Shown: in pieces, positions 1 to 5,561 of the stretch
How positions within the stretch are numbered: position 1 is the stretch's first letter
Layout: every line of letters starts with the position of its first letter
Assembly (NCBI GenBank): GCA_016219795.1
Contig: JACRKK010000068.1
Location: forward strand, 1-21,448
Length of the DNA: 21,448 bases
Source of the DNA: Candidatus Woesearchaeota archaeon
GTDB lineage: Archaea > Nanobdellota > Nanobdellia > Woesearchaeales > JACRKL01
Reading direction: 5' to 3'
Made by a program: the position numbers and the translations under genes
The notes under the pieces: model-generated
Databases searched by the model: none
The model's input: the letters and a program-made list of their open reading frames with translations, nothing else
What the model was told of the DNA's origin: nothing

Positions 1-141
1 AGATATTATGATGCGTTCTTGCGGCGCTTTACGCAGCCAGATTCTATCATTGCAAACCCCTATGACCCGCAGAACCTCAACAGATATTCTTATGTGCTGA
101 ATAATCCGCTGAAGTATAAAGATCCAGACGGACATAATCCT
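1..141 (+). repeat. RHS core-end repeat, copy 1 (pairs with 1345-1485)
   Basis: This stretch and 1345-1485 encode nearly the same RHS core end (RYYDAFLRRFTQPD, then YDPQ.LNRYSY..NNPLKY.DPDG). DNA similarity is clear but diverged, with many third-position changes. Such shared core ends just before different toxin tips are typical sites for tip exchange. Confidence 0.75.
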
Positions 142-708
142 ATTTACATGTTAGGAGGAATTGTTGTGGCAGGTGTTTTTGACGTCGCCTATTTTATGGG
201 TTATGCAGATAATGTTTATAGCCAAGCGCAAAACATTAACCCAAAATCCATCTTACCCTGGTATTCTAACATCGATTGGGATAAAGCTCATCTCGCAGGA
301 AAGCAACTAGGCACGGATGCCGCTATTGCAATGGGAGCAGAGGTTATTCTGCATCAGACCTCTTTGAGGTTTTCTGGTGCTGCGGAAAGAGGGTTGGGAA
401 AGCAAATAGAGAGCGCAAGGATCTCATCTCAGGCAAGATTGTCTAAAGAAACAATCCAAACCATTAAATTAATAGATGAAGACGGCCCTTTTCCGTACCC
501 TTTAAAAGATGGAAGTATTTTTAAGAATTTGCTGAATAAAGCTACTGGGAAATCTCCTCTTCCCAAAATGAGGGGGGGATATTATAGAGAATATACAGTA
601 CCAACCCCCGGATCAAACAATCGTGGTACACAAAGATTAGTTGCAGGTGAAGGGGGCGAACTTTATTACACAAGCAACCATTATGAAACCTTTGAGAGGA
701 TACGATAA
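1..708 (+). CDS. RHS-repeat protein C-terminus with RNase Sa/barnase-type toxin tip (partial at 5' end)
   Basis: The frame is open from the first base, so the gene starts left of the window; a TTG at 19 is not its start. The first 45 or so residues are the end of the RHS core, with the YDPQNLNRYSY block and the closing NPLKYKDPDG motif where the toxin tip is normally cut off. A variable linker follows. Nt 451-705 match the guanyl-specific RNases (RNase Sa, barnase, RNase T1 superfamily): DGPFPY, YYREYTV, RGTQRLV and NHYETF blocks. Counting from the TTG at 19, E191, R202, R206 and H221 line up with RNase Sa E54, R65, R69 and H85, so the active site looks intact. The predicted activity is RNA cleavage after guanosine in a target cell. 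A barstar-like gene follows after 2 nt. The export route is not visible. Family assignment is strong; archaeal use as a weapon is inference. Confidence 0.9.
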   Translation, partial: RYYDAFLRRFTQPDSIIANPYDPQNLNRYSYVLNNPLKYKDPDGHNPIYMLGGIVVAGVFDVAYFMGYADNVYSQAQNINPKSILPWYSNIDWDKAHLAGKQLGTDAAIAMGAEVILHQTSLRFSGAAERGLGKQIESARISSQARLSKETIQTIKLIDEDGPFPYPLKDGSIFKNLLNKATGKSPLPKMRGGYYREYTVPTPGSNNRGTQRLVAGEGGELYYTSNHYETFERIR

Positions 709-710
709 AA

Positions 711-1115
711 ATGAAAAAAAATGATAAGATATTACGAGATCATGATTCATTGAAATATGATCTAAAAAAGCAGAATTACATTATTCTGGAAATAGATGGG
801 TCCAATATAGAAAATGAATCCATGTTATTTCAAGCGTTTTCTCAGAGTCTTAAGTTCCCAGATTATTTTGGTAGAAACTGGAATGCATTGTACGACTGTT
901 TGACTGATTTAATGTGGATTAAAGGTAAATGGAGATTAGCTATTCTAATTAAGAATTACGAGAAAATAAAAAAAAGAGACTATTTTACTCTTTTATTTGA
1001 TGTTCTACATGATTCCCAACAGTTCTGGAACGCGACTAATAATAAGTTTAAGGTGTTCATTTATGATAATAAAAGGGTACTGAACGAGAGAAAAAATGAT
1101 TCCAAAAAAGAATAA
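711..1115 (+). CDS. Barstar-family ribonuclease inhibitor (immunity protein)
   Basis: This 134-residue protein contains the barstar signature FPDYFGRNWNALYDCLTDL at residues 49-67. Barstar binds the active site of barnase-type RNases and protects the producer. It begins 2 nt after the stop of the RNase-tipped rhs gene, with GAGG upstream as a ribosome site, which is the standard toxin-immunity order. Aligned to barstar, the key contact Asp39 is kept (Asp62) while Asp35 is Asn58. The protein is longer than barstar (about 90 residues) because of an N-terminal extension and a basic C-terminal tail. The DNA is distinctly AT-rich. Its last 20 nt overlap the next rhs cassette, so the two may be co-translated. 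Barstar identity is well supported; the cognate relation to the upstream toxin is inferred from adjacency. Confidence 0.9.
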   Translation: MKKNDKILRDHDSLKYDLKKQNYIILEIDGSNIENESMLFQAFSQSLKFPDYFGRNWNALYDCLTDLMWIKGKWRLAILIKNYEKIKKRDYFTLLFDVLHDSQQFWNATNNKFKVFIYDNKRVLNERKNDSKKE

Positions 1116-2052
1116 ATCTCTCGTGATTATGACCCTTTTACTATTGGTATGTGTCCCATCTATTTCAGTACTACCATTCTCAGACCATTTGGGCAGCACC
1201 AGATTAGTCACGGACGCCAGCGGAAACGTGGTGAATAATGTTGAATACTTGCCGTTCGGTTTAGTTATGGACGGAGGTAAAGAGAGATTCTTGTTCACGG
1301 GAAAAGAGCAGGAGGAGGGGACGTCCCTGTATTATTATGGTGCGAGGTATTATGATGCTTTCTTGCGGAGATTTACGCAGCCGGATAAAGTGATTCCAAA
1401 TGTATACGATCCTCAGGCACTCAACCGCTATTCTTATGCACTCAACAATCCATTAAAATACACCGATCCAGATGGGAAGAACCCCTTATTGGTGGTTGGT
1501 GCATTGATGCTTGCTAACTACGCAATAGAATACGCACTTATTCCAGCAATACAATATACCGATGTTACCATTGCAAATTATATGGAAACCCAACAAGAAT
1601 GTGCAACTAGCTCATGTTCTGCTCCTCTTGAGTTCATCAAAAATGAAGCAATGGGGTTAGCGTTTGGGAAGGTATTGGGTGTGGGGGTTGAGGCGGCGGG
1701 ATCGACAGTAAGTAAATTCATTAAACCAAGGTTCTCGTCTTTAGGGGGGAAACTCCACATTTCTGATGCAAAGTTACAGAGCAAATTTAAACATGCTAAA
1801 GAGTTTGGGGTTACGGGGAATTATAACGCAAAAAATGCACAGTTGTATAAGGAAGCGTTAGATAATTTTGTCCATGGCAAAGACGTAAAAGCGATGAGGG
1901 GAACTTACAGAAATGAGATGTTTGGCACCCATTACTATAACCCCAAGACTGGGCAATGGGCATTTTTTGATGAACAGGGGGAGTATGTGAGTGGGTGGAA
2001 ACTGTTCCCTAACCAAAAAGAAGATTTAATTAATAATAGAAATGTGAGGTAA
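1096..2052 (+). CDS. Short RHS cassette with signal-peptide-like N-terminus and colicin D-type tRNase tip
   Basis: This 318-residue protein starts with a basic, then hydrophobic stretch (residues 4-28) resembling a Sec signal or single membrane anchor. It joins directly to the last part of the RHS core (residues 30-130, DHLGSTRLVTD to NPLKYTDPDG), so nearly the whole RHS shell is missing. After a hydrophobic linker, residues 220-318 match the colicin D catalytic domain. KFKH at 230-233 and SGW at 299-301 correspond to colicin D K608, K610, H611 and S677, W679. Colicin D cuts the anticodon loop of tRNA-Arg; that activity here is inferred from these residues. An immunity-type gene follows after 2 nt. 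The start overlaps the barstar stop by 20 nt. It may be an internally deleted rhs gene or a displaced spare tip that gained a leader; expression is unproven. Confidence 0.85.
   Translation: MIPKKNKSLVIMTLLLLVCVPSISVLPFSDHLGSTRLVTDASGNVVNNVEYLPFGLVMDGGKERFLFTGKEQEEGTSLYYYGARYYDAFLRRFTQPDKVIPNVYDPQALNRYSYALNNPLKYTDPDGKNPLLVVGALMLANYAIEYALIPAIQYTDVTIANYMETQQECATSSCSAPLEFIKNEAMGLAFGKVLGVGVEAAGSTVSKFIKPRFSSLGGKLHISDAKLQSKFKHAKEFGVTGNYNAKNAQLYKEALDNFVHGKDVKAMRGTYRNEMFGTHYYNPKTGQWAFFDEQGEYVSGWKLFPNQKEDLINNRNVR
1181..1218 (+). repeat. RHS core DNA repeat, copy A1
   Basis: This 38-nt stretch encodes the conserved DHLGSTRLVTDA block. It matches 2563-2600 at 36 of 38 positions; both differences are silent. 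It lies exactly where the signal-like N-terminus joins the RHS core, which makes it a plausible recombination point. Confidence 0.9.
1345..1485 (+). repeat. RHS core-end repeat, copy 2 (pairs with 1-141)
   Basis: This is the second copy of the core-end segment that precedes a toxin tip. The protein is almost the same as in copy 1, with diverged codons. The sequences after the DPDG motif are unrelated (RNase Sa-type in one, colicin D-type in the other), so the tips are modular. Confidence 0.75.
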
Positions 2053-2054
2053 AA

Positions 2055-2345
2055 ATGGAAGAAAAAATTCAGAGAAAACTATTTAGTCTTTTGAAACGGT
2101 TCATAGACAAAAAGGTATCTGGAACCACATTCGAAAATAGTTACCACCCTCTCGCAAGATTTATTCGCGACAATTGGGGAATTGTTAAACCATCTGAAGA
2201 AGAAGGAATTATTATTAGTGATCTTTTTGGAGATTGTGATGTTTTTTGTACAGATAAATCTTTGTTTAAAAAGGGTTTTAATTTGACAGAAGAAGAACTT
2301 CGAGAGCGTGCAAGAATTGCACTTAAAAGATTGCAAAAAGCATAG
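2055..2345 (+). CDS. Colicin D immunity-like protein
   Basis: This 96-residue acidic protein is probably helical. It fits the colicin D/E5-type immunity family (PF09204-like): an N-terminal helix with FIDKKVSGTTFENSY, a central DLFGDCDVFCTD segment and a C-terminal LTEEELRERARIALKRL helix. In that family the protein blocks the tRNase active site. It begins 2 nt after the colicin D-type toxin stop, with GAGGT as a ribosome site, so it is the expected partner of that toxin. The next rhs remnant starts 3 nt after its stop, which suggests the toxin and immunity genes were inserted as a block between core fragments. Family assignment rests on remembered family pattern and context. Confidence 0.8.
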   Translation: MEEKIQRKLFSLLKRFIDKKVSGTTFENSYHPLARFIRDNWGIVKPSEEEGIIISDLFGDCDVFCTDKSLFKKGFNLTEEELRERARIALKRLQKA

Positions 2346-2348
2346 ACT

Positions 2349-2702
2349 ATGATAGCAACACAAACTCTGGAGGGATACCAGAACCAAACAGGCAACGGCC
2401 CCTTCTCCAAGTACTTTCAAGTCCCCATCAGCCGTTCTTTTGACCCCTCCTACGTCGTCGAGGAAGTGAATGGTACAAAAAGGGCAACCGTCTATTACTA
2501 TGACGATACTGGAACGCTTCTTGGGGAAGAGAATGACGCTGGAGAGCGGCTCTACTATCACCCAGACCATCTGGGCAGCACCAGATTAGTCACGGATGCC
2601 CGGGGTCGGATGGTGGATTATGTTGGGTATCTGCCGTTTGGATTGGTGATGGACGGCGGCCGTGAACGCCTGTTGTTCACGGGAAAAGAACTGGAGGACG
2701 AC
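2349..2702 (+). pseudogene. RHS core remnant without toxin tip, truncated
   Basis: The open frame from an ATG at 2349 runs to 2750, but RHS similarity covers only about 2370-2697. It contains a YYYDDTGTLLGEE repeat-like block, then ERLYYHPDHLGSTRLVTD, YLPFGLVMDGG and LFTGKEL. After GKELED the RYYDAFLRRF...DPDG end and any tip are absent; the last 16 or so codons are antisense to the downstream minus-strand gene. It extends further upstream into the core than the 1096 cassette does. I read it as what remains of an rhs gene after a tip block was inserted and the 3' end lost. It could be a recombination donor for the core but is unlikely to make a working protein. Confidence 0.85.
2563..2600 (+). 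repeat. RHS core DNA repeat, copy A2
   Basis: This 38-nt stretch is 36/38 identical to 1181-1218 and encodes the same DHLGSTRLVTDA block. Similarity continues more loosely to about 2697 against about 1315 (FGLVMDGG, LFTGKE). Recombination between the two copies would remove or duplicate the colicin D-type toxin and its immunity gene. Confidence 0.9.
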
Positions 2703-3335
2703 TTATTCCTTAAACCCAAATCTCTGGCAGATCTCTATGGCAATACCTAGGCGTCTTTTGGCACTGCCCACATCATATTTTAAATTGTCAAGAATATCCT
2801 GTTCTTCGTCAAGGTCGTCTTGAGCGTTATTTACTTCATCAAGAGCCCTGTTTATCTCATCGGTTGTGGAGGTGGGGTCCTTCCTTCTTTTGTCATAAAC
2901 TTGGCGTGCATCATCAAGATCGGCACTTTTTCTTCCGACCTGTATCTCCTGGTCTTCAACATCACGCTCCCCTACCTTAATTGCTCTCTTTAGAGCAGGA
3001 ATAGCAAGTGAGCATTGTTGAAGGGTGGTAATATTACGGACACTGGCCTCTGAACTAATGTCAATCTCAGGGAGGGTTGTGTTCTTTGCCGAAGATGGTG
3101 GAATGGTGGCTGTTGTCTTGTTTGTCCGGGATGTATTTCTGGATGAAGAAGGGGTGGTGTTTCCTACCGTGACTGGATGTAGGGTAGGTTCTATGGTGCT
3201 GATGTTAGGTTGCACAATAGGCGCAGGTGGTGCCTGTGCGGAAGTGCTCTGGCTTAGCACATACAGCAACATACCTGCAACCAAAAGAACACTCACACCC
3301 AACAACGCAAAAAGAAGGGTTATTGCTTTTGTCAT
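2703..3335 (-). CDS. Membrane-anchored S/T/P-rich coiled-coil protein, function unknown
   Basis: I do not recognise a family in this 210-residue protein. Residues 4-28 form one hydrophobic segment (anchor or uncleaved signal). Residues 30-105 are a Ser/Thr/Pro-rich linker with six N-glycosylation sequons (N44, N59, N67, N72, N85, N101). Residues 108-203 are highly charged and helical with Asp/Glu/Arg heptads, probably a coiled coil bracketed by Cys108 and Cys203; the end is CQRFGFKE. The N-terminal segment places the coiled coil outside the cell. The upstream neighbour on the same strand has the same layout, including a C-terminal CRNFGVR, and looks like a diverged paralog. The two may be co-transcribed (34-nt gap). 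The gene borders the broken rhs remnant at its 3' end. A surface stalk or spacer role is speculation. Confidence 0.75.
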   Translation of the reverse strand: MTKAITLLFALLGVSVLLVAGMLLYVLSQSTSAQAPPAPIVQPNISTIEPTLHPVTVGNTTPSSSRNTSRTNKTTATIPPSSAKNTTLPEIDISSEASVRNITTLQQCSLAIPALKRAIKVGERDVEDQEIQVGRKSADLDDARQVYDKRRKDPTSTTDEINRALDEVNNAQDDLDEEQDILDNLKYDVGSAKRRLGIAIEICQRFGFKE

Positions 3336-3369
3336 GGTGGTTTATGCCTCAAAAAAAAAGAGGAGGCAG

Positions 3370-4137
3370 TTACCTCACACCAAAATTTCTGCATTTATCC
3401 TTGATATCTTTCTCCAGATCCCTGGCATCATCCCTATCTAAATCGAGGTCATCAATGGTGTCTTCGATGTCTTTAACATCGTCCTTCTGGTTCTTCCTGT
3501 CACTATCAAGATTGTCAAGTTCTCTCCTGATTTCGGTTACCGTACGGCCGCAGGTTGTCTCTTGTTCAGGAGTTAGGCAAACACTCACATCTGCGGTGTT
3601 TGGACAGTTTGAAGCATTTGTTTTTGCAGTCTCACAATAAGCAATGTCATCTTCGATATTGTCCAATGTGAGTTGTTCATCTTGTAAATCTTCATCTTCC
3701 GTGTCCAGATCATCATCAATATCACTGACCCTGCGTTCAGCCCATCTGATGGCCACCCTGCAGTTGTCTTTGTTGATGTTTTTGAGGTCAGTAAAGTCAA
3801 GCTCGTCATTTGAAATTTCTGGTACGATAGCTGCCTGCTGCTGTGCGGCAACACTTTTTGCCTGTTCTTCTGTAAGCTGGGTGTCAAGCTTATCAATAGT
3901 ACTCTCTAGTTTAGAAACCTGACCCTGCAACTGGCCAAGCTGAGCCTGTGCCTGGGCAGCTTTAACATCGGCTGCGTCTTTTGCCTGCTTAAGGGCATCA
4001 AGCTGGCTGGTTTGTGTCTGTACAGCAGTTGACGCTTGGGTATCCTGTTTCATAATCAGTGAAACAGTGTACGCACCACCGGCAAGTACAACAACAATAG
4101 CAATAACCAATATAATCGCAATAGCAGTCTTACTCAT
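3370..4137 (-). CDS. Membrane-anchored cysteine-containing coiled-coil protein, function unknown
   Basis: This 255-residue protein has one hydrophobic segment (residues 4-29), then an Ala/Gln-rich coiled coil (about 40-105). A very acidic helical region (about 120-250) contains Asp/Glu-rich heptads such as DIDDDLDTEDEDLQDEQ. Six cysteines (126, 168, 178, 187, 196, 249) could form disulfides if the domain is outside the cell. The Cys at the start of the acidic helix and the C-terminal CRNFGVR match the downstream neighbour, suggesting an old duplication. I cannot name a function. A G-rich run just upstream of the ATG may be a ribosome site, and an AT-rich box at 4188-4197 is a likely promoter. 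Abundant aspartate could also bind cations, but that is a guess. Confidence 0.8.
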   Translation of the reverse strand: MSKTAIAIILVIAIVVVLAGGAYTVSLIMKQDTQASTAVQTQTSQLDALKQAKDAADVKAAQAQAQLGQLQGQVSKLESTIDKLDTQLTEEQAKSVAAQQQAAIVPEISNDELDFTDLKNINKDNCRVAIRWAERRVSDIDDDLDTEDEDLQDEQLTLDNIEDDIAYCETAKTNASNCPNTADVSVCLTPEQETTCGRTVTEIRRELDNLDSDRKNQKDDVKDIEDTIDDLDLDRDDARDLEKDIKDKCRNFGVR

Positions 4138-4187
4138 ATAGGACCCCCCCTGGTTTTTATGAATTATGGGGAAGGGGGAGCTTTCTT

Positions 4188-4197
4188 CTATTTAAAT
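4188..4197 (-). promoter_or_regulatory. Probable TATA box for the coiled-coil gene pair
   Basis: Read on the minus strand this is ATTTAAATAG, about 50 nt upstream of the ATG at 4137. An archaeal start site would fall about 25 nt downstream, leaving a short leader. No separate check of the factor B site was possible. Confidence 0.5.
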
Positions 4198-4237
4198 GTT
4201 ACCATTATACAAAGGTGAATGTACCCTTATGAGTAAA

Positions 4238-4246
4238 GTATATATA
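4238..4246 (+). promoter_or_regulatory. Archaeal TATA box, probably a leaderless transcript
   Basis: AGTATATAT lies with its centre about 28 nt before the ATG at 4270. This matches the usual TATA-to-start-site distance in archaea, so transcription would begin at or next to the start codon. No Shine-Dalgarno sequence precedes the ATG, which fits a leaderless mRNA for the first gene of this operon. Confidence 0.7.
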
Positions 4247-4269
4247 GCCCTCATCTATCTATTACTTCT

Positions 4270-5316
4270 ATGGACAAAGCCCTCCTGCAAAAAGTACGGC
4301 ACTATTGCCAGGAACTGGTTGTCTTAGAGCCGAAAGTCAAGGCAGTATGGATCTATGGTTCATCCACCAACAAGACCTTTGAAAACGGGTCTGATATTGA
4401 TATTCTGGTTCTTGTTGATGACACTCTGGACAAAAACGATAAGATTGCAGCAAAAGTAGGCATTTTTACAAGAATCATCTCTGAAAAAGCAGCAAAAGTA
4501 GGCCTACACCTTCATTTTCAGCCACCTAAACTCCTAACCCTCTGGTGGTCTCTTCTTAAGGAGAAAGAACCCTGGACCATCACTTCTTTGCGAAGCCCCA
4601 TCATCATCCACGACCCATCAGACTATATACAACTCCTGTCCACCCTTCTTGAGCGAGGCACGCTCTTCAGCGACAAAGAGCGTGCAGAAAAACGCATTGA
4701 AGAGGCAAAACTATGTACGGTCAAGGTCAGGGAAATCTTTCTCTACAAAATAACCTATGAACTTTTTATGGCGATGACTGAATCAGCACAGACGTTCCTG
4801 CTCTATTTTCGGGATTATGCTTCAGTTCCCAAAAACATTGTGCAGGAGCTTAAGCAGCTTGCGAAAGAAGGTCATATCAAATCCTCATCTGTAGAGGATT
4901 ATGAGCAATTTTTTTATCTGCGTCGCAAGATAGAAAAAGGTGTTCTCTCGGAAATTACCGGGAGAGATATTGCGCTCTACGAAAAAAAAGCAAGGGGATT
5001 TATAGATGATATCGAGAAAACCATCATCATCCTCTCGTTGCAGAAAAAAGAGCAGTTTATACGGGAATCATACAGTCACCTTATGGAACTCTGTTGCAGA
5101 GCATTAAAAACCCAACGAAAGCAGCTTCCTGGAGATGATGGTAAAAAAATCATGCTCTTTAAGCGCCTGCTTGTTGACACCGGCAAGATTGATGAAGTGC
5201 ATTACCTCATCCTACATAATATCTACCAACACAACAAGAACAAAAAAACCACATTGTATGTCAATCAGAACGACATTACTAATTTTGAGATTGCATTGGG
5301 AAAAGTGAGGAGGTGA
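4270..5316 (+). CDS. Nucleotidyltransferase-domain protein with helical C-terminal region
   Basis: The N-terminal domain is a polymerase-beta-type nucleotidyltransferase. It has YGSS at 29-32 followed by SDID at 41-44, giving the GS...DxD signature with both metal-binding aspartates (D42, D44). MNT-type members transfer nucleotides to proteins or RNA; the substrate here is unknown. Residues about 137-348 are helical and could be HEPN-like, as in HEPN/MNT pairs. An R-x4-H spacing occurs at R265/H270 but lacks the usual following HxY, so RNase activity is not claimed. This is the first gene of an operon and is probably translated from a leaderless mRNA. The next gene's ribosome site overlaps its last codons. 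The third gene of the operon is a paralog with a lost active site. Confidence 0.85.
   Translation: MDKALLQKVRHYCQELVVLEPKVKAVWIYGSSTNKTFENGSDIDILVLVDDTLDKNDKIAAKVGIFTRIISEKAAKVGLHLHFQPPKLLTLWWSLLKEKEPWTITSLRSPIIIHDPSDYIQLLSTLLERGTLFSDKERAEKRIEEAKLCTVKVREIFLYKITYELFMAMTESAQTFLLYFRDYASVPKNIVQELKQLAKEGHIKSSSVEDYEQFFYLRRKIEKGVLSEITGRDIALYEKKARGFIDDIEKTIIILSLQKKEQFIRESYSHLMELCCRALKTQRKQLPGDDGKKIMLFKRLLVDTGKIDEVHYLILHNIYQHNKNKKTTLYVNQNDITNFEIALGKVRR
5309..5316 (+). promoter_or_regulatory. Strong Shine-Dalgarno deciding the start of the small middle gene
   Basis: GGAGGTGA is a full match to the archaeal anti-Shine-Dalgarno. It lies 5 nt before the ATG at 5322 and overlaps the stop codon of the upstream gene. 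This favours ATG 5322 over the GTG at 5313, which is inside the motif. Confidence 0.85.
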
Positions 5317-5321
5317 ACACC

Positions 5322-5561
5322 ATGAACCAGCTGGAAAAAGTGCAGATGCTCAAGGCTTTTGATTTTAGTGACGCAGAGATTGAGAGAGTAATCAAGACCA
5401 ATAACCTTGATAATGTCGTTGAAGAGCTTAAGAAATGGAAGAAAAAGATGAAAAGCAATGCACCGGTGGATATGGACAACTACAGTGAGGAATACCAGGA
5501 CTGGAAGTATAATGTCCTTGGAGACAGTCCCGGCCACAGCGGACATGGCATGCCACGATGA
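5322..5561 (+). CDS. Small UBA-like protein between two nucleotidyltransferase genes
   Basis: This 79-residue protein starts at the ATG placed by a perfect Shine-Dalgarno. Residues about 5-45 (MLKAFDFSDAEIERVIKTNN, then VVEELKKWKKK) have the spacing of a three-helix UBA-like domain. UBA domains are known in archaea in NAC and some elongation factors, where they bind proteins. The tail (about 46-79) is Asp/Tyr-rich, then Gly/His-rich, with no clear fold. The stop overlaps the next start as ATGA. Its position between an active and an inactive nucleotidyltransferase suggests a bridging or substrate-binding subunit, but this is inference. The UBA match is weak and made by eye. Confidence 0.75.
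   Translation: MNQLEKVQMLKAFDFSDAEIERVIKTNNLDNVVEELKKWKKKMKSNAPVDMDNYSEEYQDWKYNVLGDSPGHSGHGMPR

Noticed and set aside
1005..1298. Minus-strand open frame across the barstar/mini-rhs junction
   Set aside because: It is antisense to two well-supported genes and has no recognisable protein features.
2079..2570. Minus-strand frames opposite the colicin D immunity gene
   Set aside because: Their composition mirrors the sense gene, and the sense strand has a family match and a ribosome site.
1..2702. Insertion sequence or prophage as carrier of the rhs locus
   Set aside because: No transposase, integrase, terminal inverted repeats or target duplication is visible in the window.
3025..3922. Plus-strand Ser/Leu-rich frames opposite the coiled-coil genes
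   Set aside because: They are shadows of Asp/Glu-rich coding sequence; antisense of such codons gives Ser/Leu/Val-rich nonsense.
4270..5316. HEPN ribonuclease active site in the nucleotidyltransferase C-terminus
   Set aside because: R265-x4-H270 fits the spacing, but the following HxY is missing and short motifs like this occur by chance.
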